Of a stretch of 64,000 nt of DNA, positions 37,439-45,632 are shown piece after piece (positions within the stretch are counted from its first letter, which is position 1; each line of letters opens with the position of its first letter). The DNA comes from Asticcacaulis aquaticus. GTDB taxonomy: Bacteria; Pseudomonadota; Alphaproteobacteria; Caulobacterales; Caulobacteraceae. A model generated the notes under the pieces. The model worked only from the letters and a program-made list of their open reading frames with translations, searched no databases and was not told where the DNA came from. The position numbers were made by a program, and so were the translations under genes. The stretch is from NCBI RefSeq assembly GCF_028550415.1, contig NZ_JAQQKX010000009.1:62001-126000 (forward strand). The letters are read 5' to 3'.

Positions 37439-38521
37439 ATGATCGAAGTGTGGATCGTACCGCCCCTGATCCTGCTGGCCGCGTTCGTTCTGTCCGCGCT
37501 GCTCGCCGCCGGATTCACGCAACTGGCCATCCGTGGCGGCCCCGTCGACATCCCGCGCGACCGCGGCGCACACAAGGCCCCGACCCCGACCAGCGGCGGG
37601 CTGGCGGTCATGGCCGCCGCAGGCCTGAGCCTTGGCCTTGTCGTCTGGCTCTGTATCCCCGGTAAATCCGACAGCGTCCATTCCGGCGCGCTGCTGTTCG
37701 CCTTCGCCAGCCTCGCCGGATTGTCCGGTGCCATCGACGATGTGATGGACCTGCCCGCCAAAGGCCGTCTGCTGTTTCAGGTTCTGCTCTGCCTCGGTTT
37801 TGCCTGGCTGTTTCCGGCGCGGGAGCTGGTGTTCGGCCCCGGCCTGTCGCTGGCCCTCCCCTTGCCCGTCGGGATCATCGGCTCGGCCCTGTGGCTGGTG
37901 GTCGGCATGAACGCCATCAATTTCATGGACGGAGCCAACGGTCTGGCCATCGGCACGCAGATCGTCTGCCTGCTGATCTTCGCCGCCTTTATCGTCGTGC
38001 TGGGGCCGCAGACCTATTCCGGTCTGCTGATGAGCGGCGTCCTGCTGGTCTGCCTCACGGCGGCGGGCGCGTTCAGCGGCTTACTGCCGTTCAACCTGCC
38101 GCTCAACAAGGTGTTTCAGGGCGATGCCGGGTCGCTGTTCGGCGGGGCGCTGGTCACCGGCAGCGTGCTGGTACTCAACACTCACGAAATCGCCTCGGTG
38201 TGGCTGGGCGGGTTCCTGCTGGCACCCTTTCTGGTCGACGTCATCCTGACCCTGATCTGGCGTAGCCAGCGCAAGAAAGACCTCTTCACCGCCCACAAGG
38301 ACCATCTGTATCAGCAATGGCTGATCCATCGCGACCCCAGCCATTTCCGTCTGGCCTTACGGGTATGGGCCCTGTGCGCCCTGTCGAGCGCCATCGGCGT
38401 CGGCGCGCGGGTTCTGGACGAAGTGTTCAGCACCGACCTGCGTTTCGCCGCCCTGTGCCTGGTCATCGCGCTCTATACGGCGGGCTGGTTCTGGGTGCGC
38501 CGACGGCTGGTCAAAGCCTGA
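37439..38521 (+). CDS. Polyprenyl-phosphate glycosyl-1-phosphate transferase (WecA/MraY-like)
   Basis: A 360-residue polytopic enzyme that starts a surface polysaccharide by moving a sugar-1-phosphate from a UDP-sugar to undecaprenyl phosphate. Family motifs: 'HKAPTPTSGGLAVM', 'LSGAIDDVMDLPAKGRL' (metal-binding Asp pair), 'NAINFMDGANGLA', 'FQGDAGSLFGG' and 'HKDHLYQQWL' (the HIHH-like loop that separates WecA-type from MraY). The Wzy/O-antigen ligase-like gene at 53254 could act on the product. The coding end overlaps the convergent GNAT gene by 11 bp. Confidence 0.9.
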   Translation: MIEVWIVPPLILLAAFVLSALLAAGFTQLAIRGGPVDIPRDRGAHKAPTPTSGGLAVMAAAGLSLGLVVWLCIPGKSDSVHSGALLFAFASLAGLSGAIDDVMDLPAKGRLLFQVLLCLGFAWLFPARELVFGPGLSLALPLPVGIIGSALWLVVGMNAINFMDGANGLAIGTQIVCLLIFAAFIVVLGPQTYSGLLMSGVLLVCLTAAGAFSGLLPFNLPLNKVFQGDAGSLFGGALVTGSVLVLNTHEIASVWLGGFLLAPFLVDVILTLIWRSQRKKDLFTAHKDHLYQQWLIHRDPSHFRLALRVWALCALSSAIGVGARVLDEVFSTDLRFAALCLVIALYTAGWFWVRRRLVKA

Positions 38522-39014
38522 GGCCGAAACAGAGGTCGTCCTCGACCGTGCCGTCAGCCAGTCGGACGCGGCCGCGCAACCGGCCTTCGAGACTGAATCC
38601 CAGGCGCTCATAGAGTGCAATTCCCCGCTGGTTACCTTCGCGACAGAGCAGTTCCACGCGCCTGATATGCGGCAGGTTCGTCCGGACCTCCGTCAAAAAC
38701 GCCGAAAACAGCCGATGCCCCAATCCTTGTCCCTGAGCGGCAGGGGCAATGGCCAGGGTCAGGTCGCTCAGAACGTGCGCGAACTGACGCGGAACCGGCG
38801 CACAGGCGTGGATTTCCCCTACACAAACACCGTCCTGCACGGCCACAAGGCACAGACCGCGCGACAGGGCGGCGCTGAGATTACCGTCAATATAGTCCGG
38901 CGTGATCTCCGACTCGGTGCGCGCCAGTCCCCCGCTGACACGGGCGACCTCATGATACAGCGCCAGAATGGCCGTAGCATCGGCGGCGGTGGCGCGGCGG
39001 ATCTCATTCGTCAT
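38511..39014 (-). CDS. GNAT-family N-acetyltransferase
   Basis: A 167-residue GNAT protein. The acetyl-CoA pyrophosphate loop is in 'LTLAIAPAAQGQGLGHRLFSAFLTEVR' (Q/R-x-x-G-x-G/A), followed by 'VELLCREGNQRGIALYERLGFSLEGRLRGRVRLADG', the usual motif B. The acceptor amine is unknown. Its start overlaps the arfB coding end by 11 bp, so GNAT, arfB and the DUF2459 gene form a tight minus-strand cluster. Confidence 0.87.
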   Translation of the reverse strand: MTNEIRRATAADATAILALYHEVARVSGGLARTESEITPDYIDGNLSAALSRGLCLVAVQDGVCVGEIHACAPVPRQFAHVLSDLTLAIAPAAQGQGLGHRLFSAFLTEVRTNLPHIRRVELLCREGNQRGIALYERLGFSLEGRLRGRVRLADGTVEDDLCFGLRL

Positions 39015-39432
39015 CGTCGCTGACCTTCTGACGATTGGATTTCACCGTCGCCCGGATCGATTTGGCGACCAGACGACGGCGCACCGCCCCTTGGGTCGGT
39101 TTGGTTTTGATGCGCGGTGGCGGTGGCGGTGCCGCTGCCTTTTGCAGCAATTCGACAAAGCGTTCGCGCGCTTCTTTGCGGTTCATGTCCTGTGTGCGGT
39201 GGGTCTGCACGAAGAGGACCAGAACCCCGTCCTGCGTCACGCGGCGACCGCCGAGTTTGATCAGGCGTTCCTTGACGTCATAGGGAATGGTCTGGTTTTC
39301 CCAGATCGAAAAGCGCAGTTCGACGGCGGTCGAGACCTTGTTGACATTCTGCCCGCCCGCCCCCGACGACCGGACGAAGCTTTCGCTCAGCTCGGCGTCG
39401 TCGATCGAGATTTTGGGCGTGATGAAGATCAT
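39004..39432 (-). CDS. arfB: Alternative ribosome-rescue factor ArfB (YaeJ)
   Basis: A 142-residue peptidyl-tRNA hydrolase that releases stalled ribosomes. The catalytic GGQ is at residues 26-28 in 'RSSGAGGQNVNKVSTAVELRF'. The C-terminal tail is basic ('KTKPTQGAVRRRLVAKSIRATVKSNRQK'), the part that enters the empty mRNA channel. Length matches ArfB, not RF1/RF2. The start overlaps the DUF2459 gene stop by 4 bp. Confidence 0.93.
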   Translation of the reverse strand: MIFITPKISIDDAELSESFVRSSGAGGQNVNKVSTAVELRFSIWENQTIPYDVKERLIKLGGRRVTQDGVLVLFVQTHRTQDMNRKEARERFVELLQKAAAPPPPPRIKTKPTQGAVRRRLVAKSIRATVKSNRQKVSDDDE

Positions 39433-40133
39433 TGGGTCTTGTGCGGGATTTTGGCTGTGGCTTCAACCCCGGCCCGCCATTTCAGATCGAGCATGAACAG
39501 GGGCGCCAGACCATCGATCATCGGCGTCGTCGGCAGACCCGCTGCGTCGAGTTGGTCCGCCGTCCAGTGATTGCACAGGCGCAGGATCGAAAAATGCTCC
39601 GTGCTGTCGAAGAAGGTATCCGTGGTGGCAATCTTCGCTCGAACGGGTGCGCCCTTGTCTTGCGCAAAGGAGGCTTCCATGCGCTGCGCCAAAGCTTCGA
39701 AACCGGCTTGCGAGATTATGACCGGCACGACTTCGGCATCGAAGGCCTCATCCGGGCGTCGTCCGACGCCGAATACGCGCACAACCGACGGATTGCCCGG
39801 TTTGAACAGGGCCCGCAGACCGTCGAACGCGCGCGCCACCGAAAAACCTTTGGCTGTATAAAACCCCGCATCGCCCCAACCATAGACGACCCATGCCTTA
39901 TCACCGGCGGCCCGCCCGGCTTCGGCCAGAAGCCCGCCATGCGCCTGCACTACTTCGCTGGGTAAGACGATGTCCGTATGGAAACCGTTATTGATAACAT
40001 AAAGGGTCACATCGCCATTCGATGGCGGATAAAGTCCCAGATCACCCGGGCGCGACGTCAGAACGACCGCCACAAAAAACAGGCCGAAAGCGATAAGCAG
40101 CGCCTTGCCCGTGCGACGATAAGAAAGCTTCAT
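39429..40133 (-). CDS. DUF2459 / TIGR02117-family membrane-anchored protein
   Basis: A 234-residue protein with one N-terminal membrane helix ('LLIAFGLFFVAVVLTSRP'), then a periplasmic-facing domain with family landmarks 'VINNGFHTDIVLPSEV', 'WVVYGWGDAGFYTA' and 'LRLCNHWTADQLDAAGLPTTP'. The conserved His-Thr-Asp and Cys-Asn-x-Trp could form a catalytic site, but the family has no known reaction. ATG 40133 has GGGAGGGGAAA directly upstream and is preferred over GTG 40169. Confidence 0.85.
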   Translation of the reverse strand: MKLSYRRTGKALLIAFGLFFVAVVLTSRPGDLGLYPPSNGDVTLYVINNGFHTDIVLPSEVVQAHGGLLAEAGRAAGDKAWVVYGWGDAGFYTAKGFSVARAFDGLRALFKPGNPSVVRVFGVGRRPDEAFDAEVVPVIISQAGFEALAQRMEASFAQDKGAPVRAKIATTDTFFDSTEHFSILRLCNHWTADQLDAAGLPTTPMIDGLAPLFMLDLKWRAGVEATAKIPHKTQ

Positions 40134-40201
40134 TTTCCCCTCCCTCAAGGTATCGCCCACCAATATCACGAAACCGTGATCAAAATTAAGGCAACAAAAA
40201 A

Positions 40202-40219
40202 CCCGCCGGTTAAGGCGGG
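40202..40219 (-). terminator. Intrinsic terminator of dps
   Basis: CCCGCC and GGCGGG pair around GGTTAA; on the minus strand it is followed by six T. It lies 28 bp beyond the dps stop, with the 8-bp tandem repeat between them. Confidence 0.85.
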
Positions 40220-40220
40220 C

Positions 40221-40252
40221 TCTTAATCTCTTAATCTCTTAATCTCTTAATC
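40221..40252. repeat. Four tandem copies of TCTTAATC at the dps stop codon
   Basis: Four exact 8-bp units, TCTTAATC, run from 40221 to 40252. The dps stop codon (40247-40249) lies in the last unit. On the minus strand each unit contains TAA in the GATTAAGA reading, so copy-number change would not lengthen the protein. Confidence 0.9.
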
Positions 40253-40711
40253 TTCCAGCGTCGCCGAGATCATCCAAAGGAATTTTTCGTGTGCCGCAAG
40301 GCGCGTGGTCAGGAGGTCGACCGTCGGATCGTCACCGGCATCGTCGGCGACCTTGAGCGCGTTTTTCAGCGTGGCGATCAGGGTCTTGTGCCCGTCGGCC
40401 AGTTCTTTCAGCATGGCATTGGCCGAGTTGGTCGCATCGCCTTCCTTGATCGAGGACAGGTTGCCGAAGGCCGAGCCCGACATGGGGGCCAGTTCGCCCA
40501 AAGCGCGGATACGTTCAGCGATTTCGTCGAGCGCAGTCCACATCTCGGTATATTGCGTCATGAACATGGTGTGCAGGCTATTGAACTGCGGCCCGCGCAC
40601 GTTCCAGTGATAGCCGTGCGTCTTGAGATAGAGATTATAGCTGTCGGCCAGAACCTTCGACAGTTCGAGACAGACCGGGGTATCGGCCAAATTTTCAGAC
40701 GCTTTCGCCAT
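40247..40711 (-). CDS. dps: Dps-family DNA-binding ferritin-like protein
   Basis: A 154-residue Dps protein. It forms a 12-mer that oxidises and stores iron and protects DNA. The ferroxidase residues are in 'KTHGYHWNVRGPQFNSLHTMFMTQYTEMWTALDEIAERIRALG' (His, His, Asp/Glu in the usual spacing), with 'LTTRLAAHEKFLWMISATLE' as the final helix. ATG 40711 has AAGGAT 8 nt upstream; the much longer upstream frame has no coding character. It is divergent from nadA. Confidence 0.93.
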   Translation of the reverse strand: MAKASENLADTPVCLELSKVLADSYNLYLKTHGYHWNVRGPQFNSLHTMFMTQYTEMWTALDEIAERIRALGELAPMSGSAFGNLSSIKEGDATNSANAMLKELADGHKTLIATLKNALKVADDAGDDPTVDLLTTRLAAHEKFLWMISATLED

Positions 40712-40923
40712 AATGAAATCCTTTTGAAATAGAGCCCTGCTGATATGAGCAGAGGCCCATAAACTTTCAATGATAATTCCCGCTTTCACGACATTTTGTC
40801 GCGGGGGATGGTGGGAATATACCGCCACGCCCCTCACCGATCCTCCGTGTCCGACACAATAGGTGATCACTTTTTTATCGCCGTCCTCTTGCATTAAGCG
40901 GTCAAAGGCGTATTTTAATGCCA

Positions 40924-40946
40924 CTTATGCTGAATTTGAGCATAAG
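40924..40946 (+). promoter_or_regulatory. Palindromic operator candidate upstream of nadA
   Basis: CTTATGCT and AGCATAAG are perfect 8-bp arms around GAATTTG, ending 41 bp before the nadA ATG. Alphaproteobacterial NAD synthesis operons are controlled by repressors such as NadQ or NrtR. The position and symmetry suit such a site, but I cannot confirm the consensus from memory. Confidence 0.55.
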
Positions 40947-40987
40947 GGTCGAGCGCAGAGACGAACGACCGCACAGGAGACGAAGAC

Positions 40988-42103
40988 ATGCTGCACAGCA
41001 AAAACCCGATCGTGGATGAAGCGCTTGGCGCGCTCAGCTTCACCGCCGAGGTCGAGGCCGAAACCGCCGACATCTATGCGCGTCTAAAGGGCAAGATTTC
41101 GCCGATCGAATGGCAGCTTCAGGCCCCGCTGATCGCTGCGATCAATCGCAAGAAGCGTGAGCTGAACGCGGTCGTGCTGGCGCATAACTATATGACGCCC
41201 GAGATTTTCCACGGGGTCGGCGACTATGTCGGCGATAGCCTGGGCCTCGCTCGCGAAGCGGCGAACTCCGATGCGAAGATCATCGTTCAGGGCGGCGTGC
41301 ACTTCATGGCCGAGACCTCGAAGATTCTGGCGCCGGAAAAGACCGTCCTGATCCCCGACCTGCGCGCGGGCTGTTCGCTGGCATCGAGCCTGACGGGTGA
41401 GCAGCTGCGCCTGATCAAGCAGCGCTATCCCGGCCTGCCGGTCGTCACCTATGTCAATACCACGGCCGACGTGAAGGCCGAAACCGACATCTGCTGTACG
41501 TCTGCCAATGCCGTGCAGGTGGTCGAATGGGCCGCGAAGGAATGGGGCGTCGACCGCGTCATTCTGGTGCCGGACGAGTTTCTGGCCCGCAACGTGGCGC
41601 GGCAGACCAATATCGGCATCATCGCCTATAAGGGCTCGTGCGAAGTGCACGAACGCTTCAACGCGCAGGATATTCTGGACGTCAAGGCCGCCAATCCCGG
41701 CGCGGTGGTGCTGGGTCACCCCGAATGCCCTCCGGACGTCATCGCGGCCTGCGATTTCACAGGATCTACGACGGCGATGGCCGACTATGTGACGCAGCAT
41801 AAGCCAAAACAGGTGGTGCTGATCACCGAATGCTCGATGGCCGACAACGTCACCGCCGATGCCGGTCCGGACGTCGAGTTCCTGCGCCCGTGTAACCTGT
41901 GCCCGCACATGAAACGCATCACGCTGGAAGGCATCTATGCGTCGCTCCTGACCCTGACGCATGAGGTGACGGTGGACGCAGCGATCATCGACAGGGCGCG
42001 CCTGTCGGTGCAGCGGATGATCGACATGCCGCCGCCCGCCAGGCCCGCGCGTTATGACATGATCAAGGCACGGCACCATGTCGATGTCGAGTTGATCTCA
42101 TGA
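40988..42103 (+). CDS. nadA: Quinolinate synthase NadA
   Basis: A 371-residue [4Fe-4S] enzyme that condenses iminoaspartate with dihydroxyacetone phosphate to quinolinate. Three repeated Rossmann-like domains are recognisable: '[30 protein letters not shown]', '[30 protein letters not shown]' and '[13 protein letters not shown]'. Candidate cluster ligands are Cys129, Cys247 (in 'GHPECPPDV') and Cys302/Cys305 ('PCNLCPHMK'). A CAGGAG ribosome site lies 9 nt upstream. First gene of the nad operon; its stop overlaps the orphan ORF start (ATGA). Confidence 0.96.
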   Translation: MLHSKNPIVDEALGALSFTAEVEAETADIYARLKGKISPIEWQLQAPLIAAINRKKRELNAVVLAHNYMTPEIFHGVGDYVGDSLGLAREAANSDAKIIVQGGVHFMAETSKILAPEKTVLIPDLRAGCSLASSLTGEQLRLIKQRYPGLPVVTYVNTTADVKAETDICCTSANAVQVVEWAAKEWGVDRVILVPDEFLARNVARQTNIGIIAYKGSCEVHERFNAQDILDVKAANPGAVVLGHPECPPDVIAACDFTGSTTAMADYVTQHKPKQVVLITECSMADNVTADAGPDVEFLRPCNLCPHMKRITLEGIYASLLTLTHEVTVDAAIIDRARLSVQRMIDMPPPARPARYDMIKARHHVDVELIS

Positions 42104-42471
42104 GCGGGGACGCACTTACCGTGACCATTTCCTCAAAAATGATCCGGATAAAGGCCACCGATCCCAAAACTCTGGAGCAGGCCTATCGTGAAATCAGTGA
42201 CGTCAACATCTTGAAAAATTACTCGCCAATCTTTTCGGAGGCGGTGTTTTTCAAACGAACCCACACTGACATAAGCATCGAAGCGCTTCCTCGTGGAAAC
42301 AATACGCTTTGGCACGCATGTTATTTTGAGTTCCTAAGTTATGCAGAACACCTTAGGCGGCAAGAGAAACCATTCACACCGTCTGACTTACGCATGTGTG
42401 TATGGGGTATTGCCGACAGAGTGCTTAAAACAAACGAAGCACATAAATATTACTACGATGTCACTCACTAA
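42100..42471 (+). CDS. Orphan protein inserted between nadA and nadB
   Basis: A 123-residue protein of no recognised family. It starts by ATGA overlap with nadA, so it is translated with the operon. The sequence is a mixed alpha/beta pattern with many aromatic residues ('[18 protein letters not shown]', 'HKYYYDVTH') and no signal or membrane segment. GC content and codon choice are clearly lower than in nadA and nadB. A block of family B repeats follows before nadB. Classical nadABC operons lack this gene. It may be a recent arrival; a role in NAD metabolism is only suggested by position. Confidence 0.65.
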   Translation: MSGDALTVTISSKMIRIKATDPKTLEQAYREISDVNILKNYSPIFSEAVFFKRTHTDISIEALPRGNNTLWHACYFEFLSYAEHLRRQEKPFTPSDLRMCVWGIADRVLKTNEAHKYYYDVTH

Positions 42472-42611
42472 CCCTCTCCCTTCGCCCCCCAATTCTTAAC
42501 TTCCGGGGGGAGAAGGTGGCTGACGCGCAGCGGAAGCCGGATGAGGGGGAGTCCGGGGCACAAGTGTTGCCCCCTCACCCTAACCCTCTCCCCACAGGGA
42601 GAGGGAATTTA
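42472..42611. repeat. Family B repeat block between the orphan gene and nadB
   Basis: ACCCTCTCCC near 42473 and GGGAGAGGG near 42596 bracket a region with further inverted pieces (CCCCCC/GGGGGG around 42487 and 42507, CCGGGGCA/TGCCCC near 42552 and 42568). The block lies inside the nad transcript, so it would be present in its mRNA. Confidence 0.7.
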
Positions 42612-42625
42612 GGAAAGGCGCTAAA

Positions 42626-44170
42626 ATGCCTGAAGTCTATATCCACAACGGTCCCCTCGTTATCGGGGCCGGTCTCGCCGGGCTCTCCGTCGCACTCAAT
42701 ACCGCGCCGCAGCCGACGCTGGTCCTCGCCCCCGTCGCTCTGGGCGTCGCCTGCTCGTCGGCCTGGGCACAGGGCGGGATCGCCGCCGCCCTGTCCGATC
42801 AGGACTCCCCCGCCGCGCACGCCGAAGACACGATGGTCGCCGGCGCAGGCATCAACGACGCCAATGCGACGCGCCTTTTGACCGAGATGGGGCCGGGCGT
42901 CGTCCATCGTCTCAACGACCTTGGCGCGCCCTTCGATCACAATGCCGACGGGACCTTCGTCCTCAACCGCGAAGCCGCCCACGGGCTGGCGCGCGTCGCC
43001 CGCGTCGGCGGCGATCTGGCGGGCAAGAAGATCCTCGAAGCCGTGGTCGCCAGGGCCAAGGCCGCGCCGCACATCGAGATATGGGAAGGCGCGATCGCAT
43101 CCGGCCTGATCAGGTCCGATGCCGACACGGTGATCGGCGCAGTCGTCGAGCTGGGCGGCAAGGTCATCGAAGTCTTCGCCCCGGTCGTGGTGCTGGCGTC
43201 GGGCGGGTCCGGCGGCCTCTATGCCGTCACCACCAACCCGGCCAATCTGCGCGGCGAAGGCATGGCCATGGCCGCTCTGGCCGGGGCCGAGATCGCCGAT
43301 CCGGAATTCGTGCAGTTCCACCCGACCGCGCTCAAGGCCGGGATCGACCCCGCCCCGCTGGCGACCGAGGCCCTGCGCGGCGAAGGCGCGACCCTGATCA
43401 CTAGGGACGGCTACCGGTTTGCCTTTGACGATCACCCGGACGGCGAACTGGCCCCGCGCGATATCGTGGCCCGCGCCGTGCACCGCGCCAATCTGACGCT
43501 CGGTGGGGCTTTCCTCGATTGCCGTGAAGCCATAGGGGCGCATTTCCCGCACGAGTTCCCGACCGTCTTTGCCTCGTGCATGGCGGCGGGCATCGACCCG
43601 CGGGTGGCCCCCATTCCGGTGGCTCCGGCGGCGCACTACCATATGGGCGGCATCCGCACCGACATCGATGGCCACACCAGCCTGCGCAACCTGTTTGCCG
43701 TCGGCGAATGCGCCTCGACCGGCGTGCACGGGGCCAATCGTCTGGCGTCGAACAGCCTGCTCGAAGCCGCGGCCTTTGGCGAACGCGTCGGCCATGCGGC
43801 GGCGCGCGAGCTTGAAACCTTCACACCCGACACGACGAACGCCCTGCGCCCGGCCAGGCCGCCACGCCTGACGCCCGACGCCGTGCAAACTCTGCGCGAT
43901 GGCATGGCACAGCACGCGGGCGTCATCCGCGACGCGAAAGGCCTCGAAACACTAATCGGGCTTATCGGAAGTCTCGAACTTTCGTTCAAAGGTGCGTTAC
44001 CTCTGGTCGCAGCGCGCCTGATCGCCGAATGCGCCTTGCAAAGGCACGAGAGTCGCGGTTCTCATTACCGTCAGGACTTCCCCGCTACCGCGTCCGAGGG
44101 TGAACGCACCTTCGTCCGGCTGAAAGAGGGTCGCCTTATACGGACGGAAATGAACAGAGAGATTGCCTGA
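42626..44170 (+). CDS. nadB: L-aspartate oxidase NadB
   Basis: A 514-residue FAD enzyme that oxidises aspartate to iminoaspartate for NadA. FAD motif 'VIGAGLAGLSVALN' at the N-terminus, 'ACSSAWAQGGIAAALSDQDSPAAHAEDTMVAGAGIND', active-site region 'EFVQFHPTAL' and 'HYHMGGIRTDIDGHTSLRNLFAVGECASTGVHGANRLASNSLLEA' are all typical of the succinate-dehydrogenase-like family. AGGAAAGG lies 7 nt upstream. The stop shares a base with the nadC start (TGATG). Confidence 0.95.
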   Translation: MPEVYIHNGPLVIGAGLAGLSVALNTAPQPTLVLAPVALGVACSSAWAQGGIAAALSDQDSPAAHAEDTMVAGAGINDANATRLLTEMGPGVVHRLNDLGAPFDHNADGTFVLNREAAHGLARVARVGGDLAGKKILEAVVARAKAAPHIEIWEGAIASGLIRSDADTVIGAVVELGGKVIEVFAPVVVLASGGSGGLYAVTTNPANLRGEGMAMAALAGAEIADPEFVQFHPTALKAGIDPAPLATEALRGEGATLITRDGYRFAFDDHPDGELAPRDIVARAVHRANLTLGGAFLDCREAIGAHFPHEFPTVFASCMAAGIDPRVAPIPVAPAAHYHMGGIRTDIDGHTSLRNLFAVGECASTGVHGANRLASNSLLEAAAFGERVGHAAARELETFTPDTTNALRPARPPRLTPDAVQTLRDGMAQHAGVIRDAKGLETLIGLIGSLELSFKGALPLVAARLIAECALQRHESRGSHYRQDFPATASEGERTFVRLKEGRLIRTEMNREIA

Positions 44171-45018
44171 TGTACATCACCGGATTGCCCGACATCCTTG
44201 TCGAACCCGTCGTGCGCGACGCCCTGCGCGAAGATCTCGGCCTGGCGGGTGACGTCACCGCCGACGCCGTCATTCTGCCCAAGGCGCGCTTCCGGGCCGA
44301 GTTCAACGCTCGCGAAGCCGGGATCGTGGCTGGGCTCGACTGCGCCCGCATCGCCATGAACCTGATGGACCCCCATATCCGTTTCGAAGTCCTCAAGCCC
44401 GACGCCGCACACGTCGTCGCCGGTGACGTCATCGCCCGGGTCGAAGGCAGCGCCCGCGCCATTCTGGCGGCCGAGCGTGTAGCTTTGAACCTGCTCTCGC
44501 ACCTGTCGGGGGTCGCCACCCTGACCCAGACCTATGTCCGGGTGCTGGACGGCCTGCCCGCCCGCATCGCCTGTACGCGCAAGACCCTGCCCGGCCTGCG
44601 CGGTCTGCAAAAGCACGCGGTGAAGTGCGGCGGCGGACACAATCACCGCTACGGTCTCGACGACGCCATCCTGATCAAGGACAACCACATCGCCATCTGC
44701 GGCGGGGTCGAAAAGGCGCTGGAACTGGCCAAGGCCGCCGCCGGCCACACCATGAAGATCGAGGTCGAGGTGGATTCGATCTTCCAGCTCAAGCAGGCTT
44801 TGCCGTTCAAGCCCGACGTCATCATGCTCGACAATTTCGATCTGGAGACCCTGCGCGAAGCGGTCGGCATCGCCGGAGGCAAGACCATTCTCGAAGCCTC
44901 GGGCGGCGTCAACCTGACCACCGTGCGCGCCATCGCCGAAACGGGGATCGACGTGATCTCAGTGGGGGCGCTGACGCATTCGGCGCCGGTCTTCGATATA
45001 GGGCTGGATGCGGTATAA
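44170..45018 (+). CDS. nadC: Nicotinate-nucleotide pyrophosphorylase NadC
   Basis: A 282-residue enzyme that turns quinolinate and phosphoribosyl pyrophosphate into nicotinate mononucleotide. 'ALREDLGLAGDVTADAVI' at the N-terminus, 'AERVALNLLSHLSGVATLT', 'IACTRKTLPGLRGLQKHAVKCGGGHNHRYGLDDAILIKDNHI' (substrate-binding Arg/Lys/His cluster) and 'MLDNFDLETLREAV' are all intact. Last gene of the nad operon; a family C palindrome begins directly after its stop. Confidence 0.96.
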   Translation: MYITGLPDILVEPVVRDALREDLGLAGDVTADAVILPKARFRAEFNAREAGIVAGLDCARIAMNLMDPHIRFEVLKPDAAHVVAGDVIARVEGSARAILAAERVALNLLSHLSGVATLTQTYVRVLDGLPARIACTRKTLPGLRGLQKHAVKCGGGHNHRYGLDDAILIKDNHIAICGGVEKALELAKAAAGHTMKIEVEVDSIFQLKQALPFKPDVIMLDNFDLETLREAVGIAGGKTILEASGGVNLTTVRAIAETGIDVISVGALTHSAPVFDIGLDAV

Positions 45019-45058
45019 GCGCATCCCAAAAGAGGCTGAAGCGGTTTTTGGGATGCGC
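45019..45058. repeat. Family C palindromic element, copy 5 (starts directly after nadC stop)
   Basis: GCGCATCCCAAAA and TTTTTGGGATGCGC arms enclose GAGGCTGAAGCGG. This is the most complete palindrome of the five copies and begins at the first base after the nadC stop, so it may act as the operon's 3' end. Confidence 0.85.
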
Positions 45059-45093
45059 GTCAGAGAGAAATCTGGACTTCCGTTGAAAATTAT

Positions 45094-45111
45094 TGTACAA
45101 GTATACGTACA
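45094..45111 (+). promoter_or_regulatory. YefM-YoeB operator candidate
   Basis: TGTACA (45094) and CGTACA (45106) are separated by 6 bp, giving TGTAC/GTACA inverted arms 12 bp before yefM. In E. coli the YefM repressor recognises palindromes with a TGTACA core, so this fits autoregulation. Confidence 0.65.
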
Positions 45112-45123
45112 GGAAATTTTCAT

Positions 45124-45381
45124 ATGAAACACGTTACCTATTCCGCCTTCCGTGCCGACCTCGCCAGCCATATGGACAAGGTCAACGAGGACCATGCACC
45201 GCTGCTGATCACGCGTCAGAACGGCAGCCCCGCCGTGCTTATTTCACTCGAAGACTTCAGCGCCTGGCAGGAAACGGCCTATCTGAAAGCCAGCCCGAAG
45301 AATGCGGCACGCCTCGATGCCGCGATCAAGGAGCTACGTGAAGGCCGCGGCATTGTACGCGACCTCATCAAAGACGAATGA
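45124..45381 (+). CDS. yefM: Phd/YefM-family antitoxin
   Basis: An 85-residue antitoxin. 'MKHVTYSAFRADLASHMDKVNEDHAPLLITRQNGSPAVLISLEDFSAWQETAYLKASPKNAARL' matches YefM: an N-terminal dimer/DNA-binding domain followed by a C-terminal helix that wraps the toxin. A GG-rich AGGAAA precedes the ATG, and the stop overlaps yoeB by 4 bp. The TGTACA-type operator upstream supports self-repression. Confidence 0.93.
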   Translation: MKHVTYSAFRADLASHMDKVNEDHAPLLITRQNGSPAVLISLEDFSAWQETAYLKASPKNAARLDAAIKELREGRGIVRDLIKDE

Positions 45382-45632
45382 AGATCGTGTTCTCAAGTCA
45401 GGCGTGGGACGATTATCTTCACTGGCAATCGACCGACAAGGCTATGCTCAAGCGATTGAATGCTCTGATCAAGGACATCACGCGCCATCCGTTCGAGGGC
45501 ATCGGGCAGCCGGAACCGCTCAAACATGAATGGTCGGGCTTCTGGTCGAGGCGGATCGATCAGGAACACCGGATCATCTACGAAGTAAGCGACGATTCGA
45601 TTTATCTGGCGCAGTGCCGCTACCACTACTGA
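45378..45632 (+). CDS. yoeB: YoeB-family mRNA interferase toxin
   Basis: An 84-residue RelE-fold toxin that cuts mRNA in the ribosomal A site. The catalytic residues of E. coli YoeB are present at identical numbers: Glu46, Arg65 and His83 near the C-terminal 'CRYHY'. 'KHEWSGFWSRRIDQEHRIIYEV' is the family signature. Length is exactly that of E. coli YoeB, so the toxin looks active. Its last 59 bp overlap the convergent acyltransferase coding end. Confidence 0.95.
   Translation: MKIVFSSQAWDDYLHWQSTDKAMLKRLNALIKDITRHPFEGIGQPEPLKHEWSGFWSRRIDQEHRIIYEVSDDSIYLAQCRYHY

Noticed and set aside
42470-42611. Possible CRISPR-like or tandem array
   Set aside because: The repeated pieces are inverted, unequal and lack regular spacers; they belong to the dispersed family B palindromes.
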